NCBI GenBank assembly: GCA_002841115.1
Contig: PHEC01000011.1
Location: 1-34,789, forward strand
Length of the DNA stretch: 34,789 bases
From: Alphaproteobacteria bacterium HGW-Alphaproteobacteria-6
GTDB lineage: Bacteria > Pseudomonadota > Alphaproteobacteria > Rhodobacterales > Rhodobacteraceae
Direction: 5' to 3'
Of this stretch, positions 10,381 through 19,223 are shown in pieces. Every line of letters begins with the position of its first letter. Position 1 is the stretch's first letter. Made by a program: the position numbers and the translations under genes. The notes beneath the pieces are model-generated. The model was not told where the DNA came from, ran no database searches, and worked only from the letters and a program-made list of their open reading frames with translations.

Positions 10381-11160
10381 TTGCCGATCCTTGTCCTCAC
10401 GCTCAAAGGGGCCGACGAGCGGCGCGCGCCGCTGGTGCGCCGCCTGCAGGCGATGGGGCTGCAATACGAGCTGTTCTTCGGCATCGACGGGCGGCAGGGC
10501 CTGCCGGCCGAGCATGAGCCGCTGGTCGACCGGTCGGCGCGGATCAACGCCGGCCGCCGGCCGATGTCCGATCCCGAATATGCCTGTGCGCTGTCACACC
10601 TGATGATCTATCGCCGGATCGTCGAGCGCGGTCTGGAACAGGCTCTGATCCTGGAGGATGACGCCATCATAGGCTCGGCGCTTGCGGCGCTGGCGCGCGG
10701 GGCCATTCGGCCGGTCGGCGACCTCATGCTGCTTGACCACTGGAAGGGGTTCTTCCGCCGCCTGGGCCGGATCCGGCTGTCCGCGGGCTTCGATGCCCAT
10801 CGCATCGCCGTGCCGCCCGACCTGGCTACGGGATATGTCGTGACCCGGCGTGCCGCGGGCCATTTTCTCGATTGCGCCTTTCCGGTTCGCCGTGTCGCCG
10901 ACTGGCCCTGCGATATCGCAAGCCTTGCCAGCTATGCCGTGCATCCGCGCATCGTCGACAGCCCGGACCAGAAGGCCGCCCCGTCGCAGATCCGCGAGTC
11001 CCGCGACGGGATGAACAGGCACGGGCAGCCAAAGCCGTCCGGCTGGAGACGCCGCCTGACCCGGGCCTACTGGCAGAGGTGGCTGCGCAAGCGCCGTTAC
11101 CGGCGGCTGGACCGGGCGACTGCACTTGACATCGGGCCGGCCGACCCGCCTCAGTCGTAG
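10381..11160 (+). CDS. Glycosyltransferase family 25 protein
   Basis: This is a GT25 (LPS-type) glycosyltransferase of about 260 residues. Visible motifs are the N-terminal strand PILVLTLKGADERR, the ALSHLMIY segment and the LILEDDAII acidic motif expected to bind metal and nucleotide sugar. The basic C-terminus (RRRLTRAYWQRWLRKRRYRR) suggests membrane association. The start is uncertain. A strong AAGGAGG at 10355-10361 is 7 nt from an ATC codon at 10369, which would give MTPQLPILVL; the first standard start codon in frame is TTG at 10381. Either a rare ATC start is used or the original ATG was lost. The gene overlaps tail-to-tail with the sulfotransferase by 10 nt. Confidence 0.82.
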   Translation: MPILVLTLKGADERRAPLVRRLQAMGLQYELFFGIDGRQGLPAEHEPLVDRSARINAGRRPMSDPEYACALSHLMIYRRIVERGLEQALILEDDAIIGSALAALARGAIRPVGDLMLLDHWKGFFRRLGRIRLSAGFDAHRIAVPPDLATGYVVTRRAAGHFLDCAFPVRRVADWPCDIASLASYAVHPRIVDSPDQKAAPSQIRESRDGMNRHGQPKPSGWRRRLTRAYWQRWLRKRRYRRLDRATALDIGPADPPQS

Positions 11161-11954
11161 GAAAACGCCTCGAAATCCGGCAGGTAGATTTCGCGTATCC
11201 GCCGTTTTTGCGCTGGCGTCAGTTGAAATCCGGGCTCCGAGGACCGGTTGAAATAGCGCTCGGAAAACGCCGACCTTTTCTTTGCGTCAAGCGCCAGAAG
11301 CTCGGCAACACGGGAAAAATCCTCGCGGAAGCGCTCGATCCTGCCGATGAAGTCATGCCGGCAGAAGGCGAGGCCGATATTGTCGACCTGCCGACGCCAG
11401 TGCGGATCGGTCAGCAGGGCGTCGCGGGATATCGAGGTTTCCACATAGTCGAGAAAGATTTCGAACTTCGCCGCTACCGGCAGGTCCTCGCGAAAGCCGT
11501 GGCTGGCGATGGCCCGCAGGGTGACCGGCGATTGCCCGTTCTTCTTGTCGAGAAGGATGTTCTGGAAGGCCGAAATCACCCGGGTTTCGGGGTGCCTGGT
11601 GAAGGTAAAGGACGGCATCCGGCGGTTGGAAAGGATATCCCGATTGATCAGGAAGCCCTTGAAATATTGTCTCAATACATCGTTTTCATGATGGATGTCG
11701 CCATCGAAGAACCGCCCGGTTCTGGCGAAATAGACCGCCTGGGAAAGCGTGCTGCAACCGCACTTGTAATTTTTCAGCAAGATCGCCGGGACGCCCGTCG
11801 CCGAAACGAGAAGTTTGTAGACAATTTTCTTTTCTGTCGGCGTGCCGTTTATCCGCAGGTTCCGGCGGCTTTTCCTTGAGAAAGGATAGCGAAAGACATC
11901 CTGCCAGCGGCGCGGCGGAAATTCGTCGAACCAGATGGTCTTCTCCGCACCCAT
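11151..11954 (-). CDS. Carbohydrate sulfotransferase-like protein (Sulfotransfer_2 type)
   Basis: The 267-residue protein carries a PAPS-binding 5' phosphosulfate loop, KNYKCGCSTL (62-70), and a 3' phosphate motif FTRHPETRVISAF (118-130) with RHP and a downstream serine. These match the HNK-1/chondroitin-type sulfotransferases, which transfer sulfate from PAPS to sugar hydroxyls. ATG at 11954 is chosen because GGAGG lies 6 nt upstream; a TTG farther upstream would run through that ribosome site. The last 10 nt overlap the end of the GT25 gene on the opposite strand. Its neighbours, a GT25 glycosyltransferase and a PglK-like exporter, suggest sulfation of a surface glycan. Confidence 0.82.
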   Translation of the reverse strand: MGAEKTIWFDEFPPRRWQDVFRYPFSRKSRRNLRINGTPTEKKIVYKLLVSATGVPAILLKNYKCGCSTLSQAVYFARTGRFFDGDIHHENDVLRQYFKGFLINRDILSNRRMPSFTFTRHPETRVISAFQNILLDKKNGQSPVTLRAIASHGFREDLPVAAKFEIFLDYVETSISRDALLTDPHWRRQVDNIGLAFCRHDFIGRIERFREDFSRVAELLALDAKKRSAFSERYFNRSSEPGFQLTPAQKRRIREIYLPDFEAFSYD

Positions 11955-12216
11955 CGCCCGCCTCCGCAACCGCTGCCGGACCGGCCCACATGCCCGGCCG
12001 CCGGCCGGGCATGTGTGTCAGCCATCCGGGCGCGGAATGCAAGCCGCATCGTCGCGGCGGGCCTCTCGCGCGCCGGGCGCGCCGGCCTTGGCATTTGACA
12101 ATCTCGCCGGTTTGCGATCATTGCAGGGCCGCGATCCGTCGCCGGTTTCGCGCACCGCTCTCCGCCGCCCGCACGGATTGATGGCCGGACCGCCGGACAC
12201 GAAAGAAGAACAGCAG

Positions 12217-14013
12217 ATGACAGGCTACAGGAAGGCATTCCGGCTTCTCACCCGGCGCGAAAGGCGGCGCGGCGTGCTGGTTCTCGGCGTGGTGCTGATC
12301 GTGGCGCTGTTCGAGGCGCTGGCGGTGGTTTCGGTGGTGCCGTTCATGAGCGCGCTCGGCAACCGCGACATGGTCGAGACCAACCGCTACATGAAATTCG
12401 TCTATGACTGGATGGGGTTTGCCTCGGCCAACGACTTTCTGCTGTTTCTCGGCATCGCCTCCTTCGCGCTTCTGGTGACGGCGGCGGTGGTGCGGATCCT
12501 CGGCAAGTATCATGTGACGGTCTTTGCCCAGATGCTGCGATCCTCGATCGAGACGCGGCTTCTGGAAAACTACCTGCGCCAGCCCTACGAGTTTCACCTG
12601 AACCGCCATTCCGGCGATCTGGCGAAATCGATCCTGTCGGAGGTCGATCAGGTGATCAACAACGTCTTCCAGCCGATCGCCAACATGCTGGCGCAGGTCT
12701 TCACGCTTCTCATCCTGGTGGTGGTCCTGCTGATCTACAATCCGGTGGTGGCGTTGACGGCGGTGGTGGTGCTGGGCGGGGCCTACTGGGTGATCTACGC
12801 GATCATCCGCCAGTATATCGACCGTATCGGCGCGGCGCGGGCCAAGGCCAACCGGGCGCGGTTCGAGACGACGGTCGAGGCGATCGGCGGCGTCAAGGAT
12901 ATCCGGCTTCTGGGCCGCGAACAGGCCTATCTCGACCGGTTCCGCGCGCCCTCGCGCAAGATGTCGCGCTATCTGGCGATGGACCAGGTTCTGGGTCAGG
13001 TGCCCAAGTTCCTGATCGAGGCGATCGCCTTCGGCAGTATCCTGCTCATGAGCCTGGCGCTGATGGCCGGCGCGCGCGAGGGCGAGGGGCTGGGCACGGT
13101 CCTGCCGACCCTCGGGCTTTACGCCTTTGCCGGCTACCGGATCCTGCCGGCGATCCAGCAGATCTACCGCTCGCTTACCCAGATGCGTTTCGGCGCGCCG
13201 GCGGTGACCACCATCCATGACGACCTGCGCAACACCCGCGACCTTGTGGATATCCCGCAAGGTCCGGTCGCGCCGCTGCCGCTGAAGGACCGTCTGTGCC
13301 TTGACGCGGTCAGCTATGGCTATCCCGGCGCCGCCACCGCCGGGGTCAGCGACATCACGCTGGAGATCGCGGCCGGAACCACGCTCGGCATCGTCGGCAG
13401 CACCGGCGCGGGCAAGACGACGCTGGTCGATCTGATCCTTGGCCTGCTGACGCCCTCTGCGGGCCATATCGCGGTCGACGGCACCCGCCTGACGGCGGAG
13501 AACCTGCGCAACTGGCAGGCCAATATCGGCTATGTGCCGCAGGACATCTTTCTGGTCGATGCCAGCATTTCCGCCAATATCGCCCTTGGAATCGCGCCCG
13601 ATCTGATCGATGCGGCGCGGGTCCGGCAATGCGCCCGGCTCGCCCAGGTCGACAGCTTCATCGAGGGCGAGCTTCCCGACCAGTATCAGACCCGTGTCGG
13701 CGAGCGCGGCGTGCGCCTGTCGGGCGGCCAGAAGCAGCGCATCGGGATTGCCCGGGCGCTTTATCACGACCCCGAAGTGATCGTCTTCGACGAGGCGACC
13801 AGCGCGCTCGACAACCTCACCGAGCGCGACGTGATGAAGGCGGTCGGGGCGCTGCACGGGACCAAGACCATCATCATGATCGCCCACCGGCTGAGCACCG
13901 TGAAGATCTGCGACCGGATCGTGGTTCTGGAAAAGGGCCGCCAGACCGGCCTTGGCAGCTATGCCGAACTGAGCAAGGGCAACGCCGGCTTTCAGCGGAT
14001 GCTGGCCGGCTGA
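12217..14013 (+). CDS. ABC exporter, PglK/MsbA-like, fused permease and ATPase
   Basis: The 598-residue half-transporter has about six transmembrane helices in residues 1-330 followed by a nucleotide-binding domain. The domain has Walker A GSTGAGKT (about 394-401), signature LSGGQKQR (about 501), Walker B VIVFDEATSALD (about 521) and the switch histidine in IAHRLS. The permease resembles flippases of lipid-linked oligosaccharides (PglK) and MsbA. It presumably moves a lipid-linked glycan or glycolipid across the inner membrane, in keeping with the adjacent GT25 and sulfotransferase genes. The start could also be ATG 12181, adding 12 residues; 12217 (MTGYRKAFRLL) looks more family-like, though the ribosome site is weak. 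Confidence 0.88.
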   Translation: MTGYRKAFRLLTRRERRRGVLVLGVVLIVALFEALAVVSVVPFMSALGNRDMVETNRYMKFVYDWMGFASANDFLLFLGIASFALLVTAAVVRILGKYHVTVFAQMLRSSIETRLLENYLRQPYEFHLNRHSGDLAKSILSEVDQVINNVFQPIANMLAQVFTLLILVVVLLIYNPVVALTAVVVLGGAYWVIYAIIRQYIDRIGAARAKANRARFETTVEAIGGVKDIRLLGREQAYLDRFRAPSRKMSRYLAMDQVLGQVPKFLIEAIAFGSILLMSLALMAGAREGEGLGTVLPTLGLYAFAGYRILPAIQQIYRSLTQMRFGAPAVTTIHDDLRNTRDLVDIPQGPVAPLPLKDRLCLDAVSYGYPGAATAGVSDITLEIAAGTTLGIVGSTGAGKTTLVDLILGLLTPSAGHIAVDGTRLTAENLRNWQANIGYVPQDIFLVDASISANIALGIAPDLIDAARVRQCARLAQVDSFIEGELPDQYQTRVGERGVRLSGGQKQRIGIARALYHDPEVIVFDEATSALDNLTERDVMKAVGALHGTKTIIMIAHRLSTVKICDRIVVLEKGRQTGLGSYAELSKGNAGFQRMLAG

Positions 14014-14184
14014 TCGCGTCGGCCGGGCCGTTCCCCGCCCCCTTTCCGATCCGCGGTGGCGCTGGCCGGGAAGGCCGAGGGGGGCGCTATCGGCACCAAC
14101 CGGCCGTCGGCGAAGCCGGCGCGGTTCACTGGCGCGCGTTCCGTGTTAGGCTGTGCCGGGGGATGTCGCGGCAAGGGGGTCGAC

Positions 14185-15519
14185 ATGCAGGGCCAGGCCG
14201 GACTGGACCTCGGGCAATCGCGGTCGCTTGCCATGACCGACGATCTGCGAGGCGCGATCGGTCTGCTCAGATACCGCAATCATGAACTGGTCGAAGCGGC
14301 GCTGCTGGCGGCACGAACCAACCCGCATCTGTCGATATCGGAGACCGGGCAGGCGGCGGGCCTGTCCTGGCTGGACAGCTTCCGGCATGTCCCGTCGGAC
14401 GGCGCCGGCCGCTCAGGCGCGGGCGGCCCGGGCAAGCCAACCGGCGCGGCCAGCGGATCGGAGGACTGGCTGCCCGCCGCGTCGCCTGGCCTGGTGGCCC
14501 ATGTTCTGAGGCAGATCAACCTTGTCATTCGCGATTCCGCGCAGCGCCCCATCGCGCAGGCCTATCTCGAGGCGCTGGAACCAAGCGGCTGGCTGTCGCG
14601 CGGACCCGCCGACATCGCCCGGACCTGCGGCTGCAGCATCGACGAGGCCGAGCAGGTCCTTGCCCTGCTGCAGCAGGTCGATCCGGCCGGGCTTTTTGCA
14701 CGGTCGCTTGCCGAATGTCTGCGCCTTCAGGCACTGGACGCAGGTGTCCTGACACCCGAATTCGCGCGGCTGCTGGAGAACCTGGAGATGCTGGCGGCCA
14801 GGCAGTTCGACCTGCTGGCCGCGGAATGCGGCTGCGACGTCGACCGGTTGCAGGGAATGATCCGGACCCTGCGTGGCATGAATCCCAAGCCCGGCGCTGC
14901 CTTTTGCGAGGATATGTCGCCGATCACCGCGCCCGATCTGCTGGTCTGCCGCGACGGCGACCGGTGGATGGTCGAGCTGAACCGGTCGACCCTGAAGGCG
15001 ATCGAGGTGGTGCCGCTGCCGGGCACGGCGGCCGCAGCCGGCGATCTGCAGAAGGCGACGGCGCTGGTTCGGGCTGTCAGGCGCCGCAATGGCGCGGTGC
15101 TGCAGGTGGCCAGTGCCGTGATCGGCTGGCAACTGGGCTTTGTCGCGCAGGGGGTTCGCGCCTTGCGGCCGTTGAGCCTTGCCGATGTCGCAGAGATGAC
15201 GGGCCTGCACGTCAGCACCATTAGCCGCGTCACCGCGCACCTGCTGATCGCCCTGCCGGCAAGGACGGTCCGGTTCCGCGACCTCTTCAGCGCGGCCTGC
15301 GCCCCCGATGTCGCCAGAACCCGGGTTCTGGATGATATCCGCCGGCTGATCGGGGCCGAAGACCCCGCCGCGCCGATCACCGATGCCGCCATCGCCACCC
15401 GGCTGGCCCGGGCCGGCGTCGTCCTGGCCCGGCGCACAGTGGCAAAGTTCCGCGCCGAACTGGGCATACCCGGCGCGCCGCAGCGGCGCGGCAAGCCTGC
15501 CCCGGGTCCGCGCGCGTGA
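14185..15519 (+). CDS. rpoN: RNA polymerase sigma-54 factor, probably an accessory copy
   Basis: This 444-residue sigma-54 has region I at the N-terminus (LGQSRSLAMTDDLRGAIGLL), a core-binding domain (MNPKPGAAF segment), the helix-turn-helix region LSLADVAEMTGLHVSTISRV, and the RpoN box ARRTVAKFRA at residues 415-424. Sigma-54 recognises -24/-12 promoters and needs an AAA+ activator to open them. ATG 14185 follows AAGGGGG. An RpoN paralogue beside an activator gene and two -24/-12-like promoters suggests a dedicated regulon rather than the housekeeping nitrogen factor. Rhodobacteraceae are known to carry several non-interchangeable rpoN copies. The usual housekeeping rpoN neighbours (lptB, hpf, ptsN) are absent here. 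The RpoN box has Phe where Tyr is usual (AKFR). Confidence 0.92.
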   Translation: MQGQAGLDLGQSRSLAMTDDLRGAIGLLRYRNHELVEAALLAARTNPHLSISETGQAAGLSWLDSFRHVPSDGAGRSGAGGPGKPTGAASGSEDWLPAASPGLVAHVLRQINLVIRDSAQRPIAQAYLEALEPSGWLSRGPADIARTCGCSIDEAEQVLALLQQVDPAGLFARSLAECLRLQALDAGVLTPEFARLLENLEMLAARQFDLLAAECGCDVDRLQGMIRTLRGMNPKPGAAFCEDMSPITAPDLLVCRDGDRWMVELNRSTLKAIEVVPLPGTAAAAGDLQKATALVRAVRRRNGAVLQVASAVIGWQLGFVAQGVRALRPLSLADVAEMTGLHVSTISRVTAHLLIALPARTVRFRDLFSAACAPDVARTRVLDDIRRLIGAEDPAAPITDAAIATRLARAGVVLARRTVAKFRAELGIPGAPQRRGKPAPGPRA

Positions 15520-15550
15520 CTCCCTCGGCCAGGGTCGCGTGATTTTTCCG

Positions 15551-15574
15551 ATGCGTGCGCGGATTTCGCGCATG
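15551..15574 (+). promoter_or_regulatory. Putative activator-binding site upstream of the peptide ABC operon
   Basis: ATGCGTGCGCGGATTTCGCGCATG contains TGCGCG, a 5-nt spacer and CGCGCA as a perfect inverted repeat. It is centred about 95 bp upstream of the -24 element, where sigma-54 activators bind. A related element occupies the same relative place before the AtuA-like gene (23318-23339). Confidence 0.5.
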
Positions 15575-15654
15575 TCGAGCCTGCAGAGGCGGAACCACTC
15601 GGCTGGAATGTTGCAAGTAACTGGTCACCAAGGGCTTTCTTTCGACGCGGGCCA

Positions 15655-15670
15655 TGGCACGATTTGTGCA
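15655..15670 (+). promoter_or_regulatory. Sigma-54-type -24/-12 promoter of the peptide ABC operon
   Basis: TGGCACGATTTGTGCA has the invariant GG and GC dinucleotides spaced by exactly 10 nt, and TGGCAC matches the -24 consensus. At -12 it reads GTGC instead of the usual TTGC. The match continues as CATAT in the second copy at 23407-23422. The expected start of transcription is near 15681, leaving a leader of about 70 nt. The sequence is also nearly palindromic (GCAC..GTGC), so an operator is an alternative reading. Confidence 0.65.
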
Positions 15671-15751
15671 TATGGATAGGTGTCCAGAAGGCATCTTGCC
15701 GAACCGGACAGGACGTGCCGCCATGAGCGCATTGCGATAGGGAGTGATAAC

Positions 15752-17287
15752 ATGAAGACAGTGCAGAGCCTGACGATGGCAACTGCGATGGTACTCTGTC
15801 CGGTTCTGCCGGGGGTGCAGGCTGCCGATCTGATTGTCGGCTTTACCATCGATGCAGATACGCTCGATCCCGCCAACCACCGCAAGCGCGAGACCGAGAC
15901 GATCATCCGCAACATCCATGACGGCATCCTGACGCGCGACCCCGACATGCGGGTCGTGCCGGAAATCGCCGAGTCGATGACCCAGGTTTCGCCGACGGTC
16001 TATGACTTCAGGATCCGCCCGGGCATCAAGTTCCATGATGGCTCCGAAATGACCGCCGAAGACGTCAAGTTCACGCTCGACCGGGTGACGCTCGAAGGCG
16101 CGATGGGCGACGGGCAGACCAGCCCGCGTCAGGGGCTGATGGGCCCCATCGCCTCGGTCGAGATCGTCGGGGGCGACACGGTCCGCATAACGCTGAAGGA
16201 ACCCTGGCCGATCCTGCCCGCGATGCTGCCCAATCAGCAGGTCGTGTCGAAGGCATTCGTCGAGGCGAACGGTTCGGCCGGGATCGCGACGGCGACCAAT
16301 GGCACCGGCCCGTTCAAGCTGGCGGAATGGCGCAAGGGCGATGCGATCATTCTGGAGCGGTTCGACGACTACTATGGCGGCGCGCCCGATATCGCGCCGG
16401 TCGGCGCGGCCTGCGTCGACCGGGTGATCTTCAAGATCATTCCCGAAAGCGCCAGTCGCGTTGCCGCCCTGCTGGCCGGCGATGTCCATATCATCAACGA
16501 ACTGCCCACCTTCTCGATCGCCCAGGTCAAGGCGAACGAAGGCACCGACGTGATGACGGTCAACGGCACCCGCAGCTTCTTTCTTGCGATGAACATGCAA
16601 GGCGAGGTGTTCGACGATCTGAAGGTGCGCCAGGCGGCGGCCCATGCCATCGACAAGGACCTGATCATCGACCGCATCCTCGACGGCACCGCCGCCCGGA
16701 TCGAAGGGATCCTTTCGCCCGACGCCTTCGGGGCCAGCGAGTTGCCCGCCGTGTCCTATGACCCCGAAAAGGTCAAGGTGCTGCTGGCCGAGGCCGGGTT
16801 CCCCGACGGCATCGACATCACGATGGACACCGAAGGCGCCTTCAAGGACACCGCCGAGGCGATCGCATCCATGCTGACCAATGCGGGCATCCGCACCACC
16901 GTCGCGGTGGGCGAAAGCGCGCAGCTGACCGAGAAGTGGCGCACCGCCGGCAAGCCGAAATCGGGCGACATGTATTTCTCCAGCTGGGGCAATGGGTCGC
17001 TCGATCCCTTCGACATCTTCACGCCGACGCACCGGACCAATGACCGGGGCAATTCGGCCGGCTATTCCAATCCGGCGCTGGATGCGCTTCTCGATGCCGC
17101 GGCGGTCGAAATGGACGTGGACAAGCGCGCGGGGATGTACCGCGAGGCCGAACTGATGATCAACGCGGATCAGCCCTACGTCTATCTGTGGGTGCCCCAG
17201 GACATCTACGGCGTGTCGAAAAGGCTGTCGGGCTGGCAGCCCAGCGCCGACAGCCGGATCAACCTGCACGACGCCTGCATCAACTGA
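15752..17287 (+). CDS. Peptide-type ABC transporter substrate-binding protein
   Basis: This 511-residue SBP_bac_5 protein (DppA/OppA-like) has a signal peptide ending near GVQAAD. Its body carries typical features of the family: IDADTLDPA at the start, KFHDGSEMTAEDVKFTLDR and the hinge segments NGTGPFKL and VRQAAAHAIDKD. It captures the substrate in the periplasm. ATG 15752 follows GGGAGTG at 15740-15746. It is the first gene of an operon with two permeases, two ATPases and an acyltransferase-like enzyme. The ligand cannot be read from sequence; the family binds peptides but also nickel, glutathione, opines and other compounds. Confidence 0.92.
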   Translation: MKTVQSLTMATAMVLCPVLPGVQAADLIVGFTIDADTLDPANHRKRETETIIRNIHDGILTRDPDMRVVPEIAESMTQVSPTVYDFRIRPGIKFHDGSEMTAEDVKFTLDRVTLEGAMGDGQTSPRQGLMGPIASVEIVGGDTVRITLKEPWPILPAMLPNQQVVSKAFVEANGSAGIATATNGTGPFKLAEWRKGDAIILERFDDYYGGAPDIAPVGAACVDRVIFKIIPESASRVAALLAGDVHIINELPTFSIAQVKANEGTDVMTVNGTRSFFLAMNMQGEVFDDLKVRQAAAHAIDKDLIIDRILDGTAARIEGILSPDAFGASELPAVSYDPEKVKVLLAEAGFPDGIDITMDTEGAFKDTAEAIASMLTNAGIRTTVAVGESAQLTEKWRTAGKPKSGDMYFSSWGNGSLDPFDIFTPTHRTNDRGNSAGYSNPALDALLDAAAVEMDVDKRAGMYREAELMINADQPYVYLWVPQDIYGVSKRLSGWQPSADSRINLHDACIN

Positions 17288-17331
17288 CCCGCGTTCGCAG
17301 ACAGGGGGGGTAGGGGCATGAGGGGGCGGGC

Positions 17332-18339
17332 ATGAGTCTGGGCAAGTTTCTTGAGCGTCTGCTGCAACTTCTGCCCGTTCTTCTGGGGGTCAGCGCCATC
17401 GCGTTCCTGATGATGGCGCTGACGCCGGGCGATCCGGTGCAGATCATGATCGGCGACCAGTCGATCACCCCCGAACAGGAGGCAGAGCTGCGCCGCGGTC
17501 TTGGCCTCGACCGGCCGATGCTGGAGCGGTTCTTCATCTTTCTGGGCAATGCGCTGCAGTTCGATTTCGGCACCAGCTTCTATCACCGGCGCCCGGTCGG
17601 CGACGTGATCGCCGAACGCCTGCCGGCGACCATCGAGCTCAGCCTTGTTGCCCTGATTGTGGCGCTGGTCACGGCGATCCCGCTCGGGGTTCTGGCGGCG
17701 ATCCGCAAGAACTCCATCCTCGACCGCCTTGCCACGGTCGGCTCGCTTCTGGGAGTGTCGCTGCCGGGCTTCTGGTTCGGCATCCTGCTGATCATGCTCT
17801 TCGCGGTGCATCTGCAGATCCTGCCCGTCTCCGGGCGGATCGGATATTCCAGCGAGGTGTCGCCAATCACCGGCTTTCTGCTGATCGACACGCTGCTGCA
17901 CGGGGATCTGCGCGCCTTTGGCGATGCGCTGCGCCATATCCTGCTGCCCGCGATCACGCTTGGCCTGCCGATGACGGCGATCCTGATGCGTGTCACCCGC
18001 ACCTCGATGCTTGAGGTGCTGCGCCAGGACTATGTCACCTTCGCGGATGCCAAGGGCCTGTCGCGCCGCCGCGTGCTGTTTCGACACGCGCTGAAGAACG
18101 CGCTGATCCCGACCGTATCGGTGGCGGCCATCGAAACCGGCAGCCTGCTGGGCGGCAACATGATCGTCGAGACGGTCTTCGGCTGGCCCGGACTGGGGCG
18201 GCTGGTGGTCGAAAGCATCTTCTTGCGGAACTACCCGCTCGTGCAGGCGGCGGTGCTGTTCTACGCGGTCACCTACGTTCTGCTGAACTTCTTCGCGGAT
18301 ATCCTCTATACCGTCCTGAACCCGCGGGTGAAGCTGTGA
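17332..18339 (+). CDS. Peptide-type ABC transporter permease, DppB-like
   Basis: A 335-residue inner-membrane permease with about six helices. It has the N-terminal TPGDP motif (MMALTPGDPVQIMIG) and the EAA-type loop FADAKGLSRRRVLFRHALKNALIP, which contacts the ATPases. It pairs with the next gene to form the channel. The stop TGA overlaps the GTG start of the next gene (GTGA at 18336-18339), showing tight translational coupling. A 44-nt G-rich gap separates it from the binding protein. Confidence 0.92.
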   Translation: MSLGKFLERLLQLLPVLLGVSAIAFLMMALTPGDPVQIMIGDQSITPEQEAELRRGLGLDRPMLERFFIFLGNALQFDFGTSFYHRRPVGDVIAERLPATIELSLVALIVALVTAIPLGVLAAIRKNSILDRLATVGSLLGVSLPGFWFGILLIMLFAVHLQILPVSGRIGYSSEVSPITGFLLIDTLLHGDLRAFGDALRHILLPAITLGLPMTAILMRVTRTSMLEVLRQDYVTFADAKGLSRRRVLFRHALKNALIPTVSVAAIETGSLLGGNMIVETVFGWPGLGRLVVESIFLRNYPLVQAAVLFYAVTYVLLNFFADILYTVLNPRVKL

Positions 18340-19223
18340 CGATGCTGGCCGAAACCCCGGTGGCGGATTCGATCCTTCACAGGAACCTCGCGACCTTTGC
18401 CCGCAACCGCCTGGCGATGGGCAGTGCCGTCGTGGTGCTGCTGTTCGTGCTGATGGCGATCCTTGCACCCTGGGTTGCCCCGCAGGATCCCTATGCGACC
18501 GACCTGTTCCGGCGCCTTCAGCCGCCCGCCTGGATCGAGGGCGGTGACTGGGCCTTTCCGCTGGGCTGCGATGCGCTGGGGCGCGATATCCTGTCGCGCA
18601 TGATCTATGGCGCGCGCATTTCCATCTTCATCGGTGCATCGGTGATCCTTGTCGCCACGACCATCGGCATCCTGGCCGGGCTAGCGGCGGGCTATCTGCG
18701 CGGCTGGGTCGATGTGGTGATCTCGCGTCTTGTCGATATCCTGCTGGGCTTTCCCTACCTGATCTTTGCCATCGGCCTGATGGCGATGATGGGGCCGGGC
18801 CTGTGGAACATCATCCTGGCGCTGGCCTACAAGGAATGGGTGATCCCCTGTCGGGTCGTGCGGGGCGAAACCCTGGCCACGCGCGAACTGGAATATGTCG
18901 AGGCGGCCCGCGCGTTGGGTGCGTCGAGCCGGCACATCATGCTGAAAGAGATCCTGCCCAACATCCTGTCGCCGGTGATCGTGGTTTCGACGATCCGCAT
19001 GGCCCATGTCATCATCCTCGAGGCGTCGTTGTCCTTTCTCGGCCTTGGCGTCCAGCCGCCGACGGCCAGTTGGGGCAGCATGGTGTCGGACGGCCGCGCC
19101 TTCATCCTCGAGGCGTGGTGGGTCTCGACCTTCCCGGGCGTGGCGATCCTGCTGCTGGTGCTGGCGATCAACGTCGCAAGCCAGGGCCTGCGCGACGCCT
19201 TTGATCCGCGGTTCTCGGAATGA
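18336..19223 (+). CDS. Peptide-type ABC transporter permease, DppC-like
   Basis: A 295-residue permease with the DppC N-terminal domain (NLATFARNRLAMGSAVVVLLF, APQDPYATDL) and the coupling loop EAARALGASSRHIMLKEILPN. It forms the membrane channel with the preceding gene. Translation may start at GTG 18336, overlapping the upstream stop, or at ATG 18342 two codons later. The stop overlaps the next ATG (ATGA at 19220-19223). Confidence 0.92.
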   Translation: MTMLAETPVADSILHRNLATFARNRLAMGSAVVVLLFVLMAILAPWVAPQDPYATDLFRRLQPPAWIEGGDWAFPLGCDALGRDILSRMIYGARISIFIGASVILVATTIGILAGLAAGYLRGWVDVVISRLVDILLGFPYLIFAIGLMAMMGPGLWNIILALAYKEWVIPCRVVRGETLATRELEYVEAARALGASSRHIMLKEILPNILSPVIVVSTIRMAHVIILEASLSFLGLGVQPPTASWGSMVSDGRAFILEAWWVSTFPGVAILLLVLAINVASQGLRDAFDPRFSE

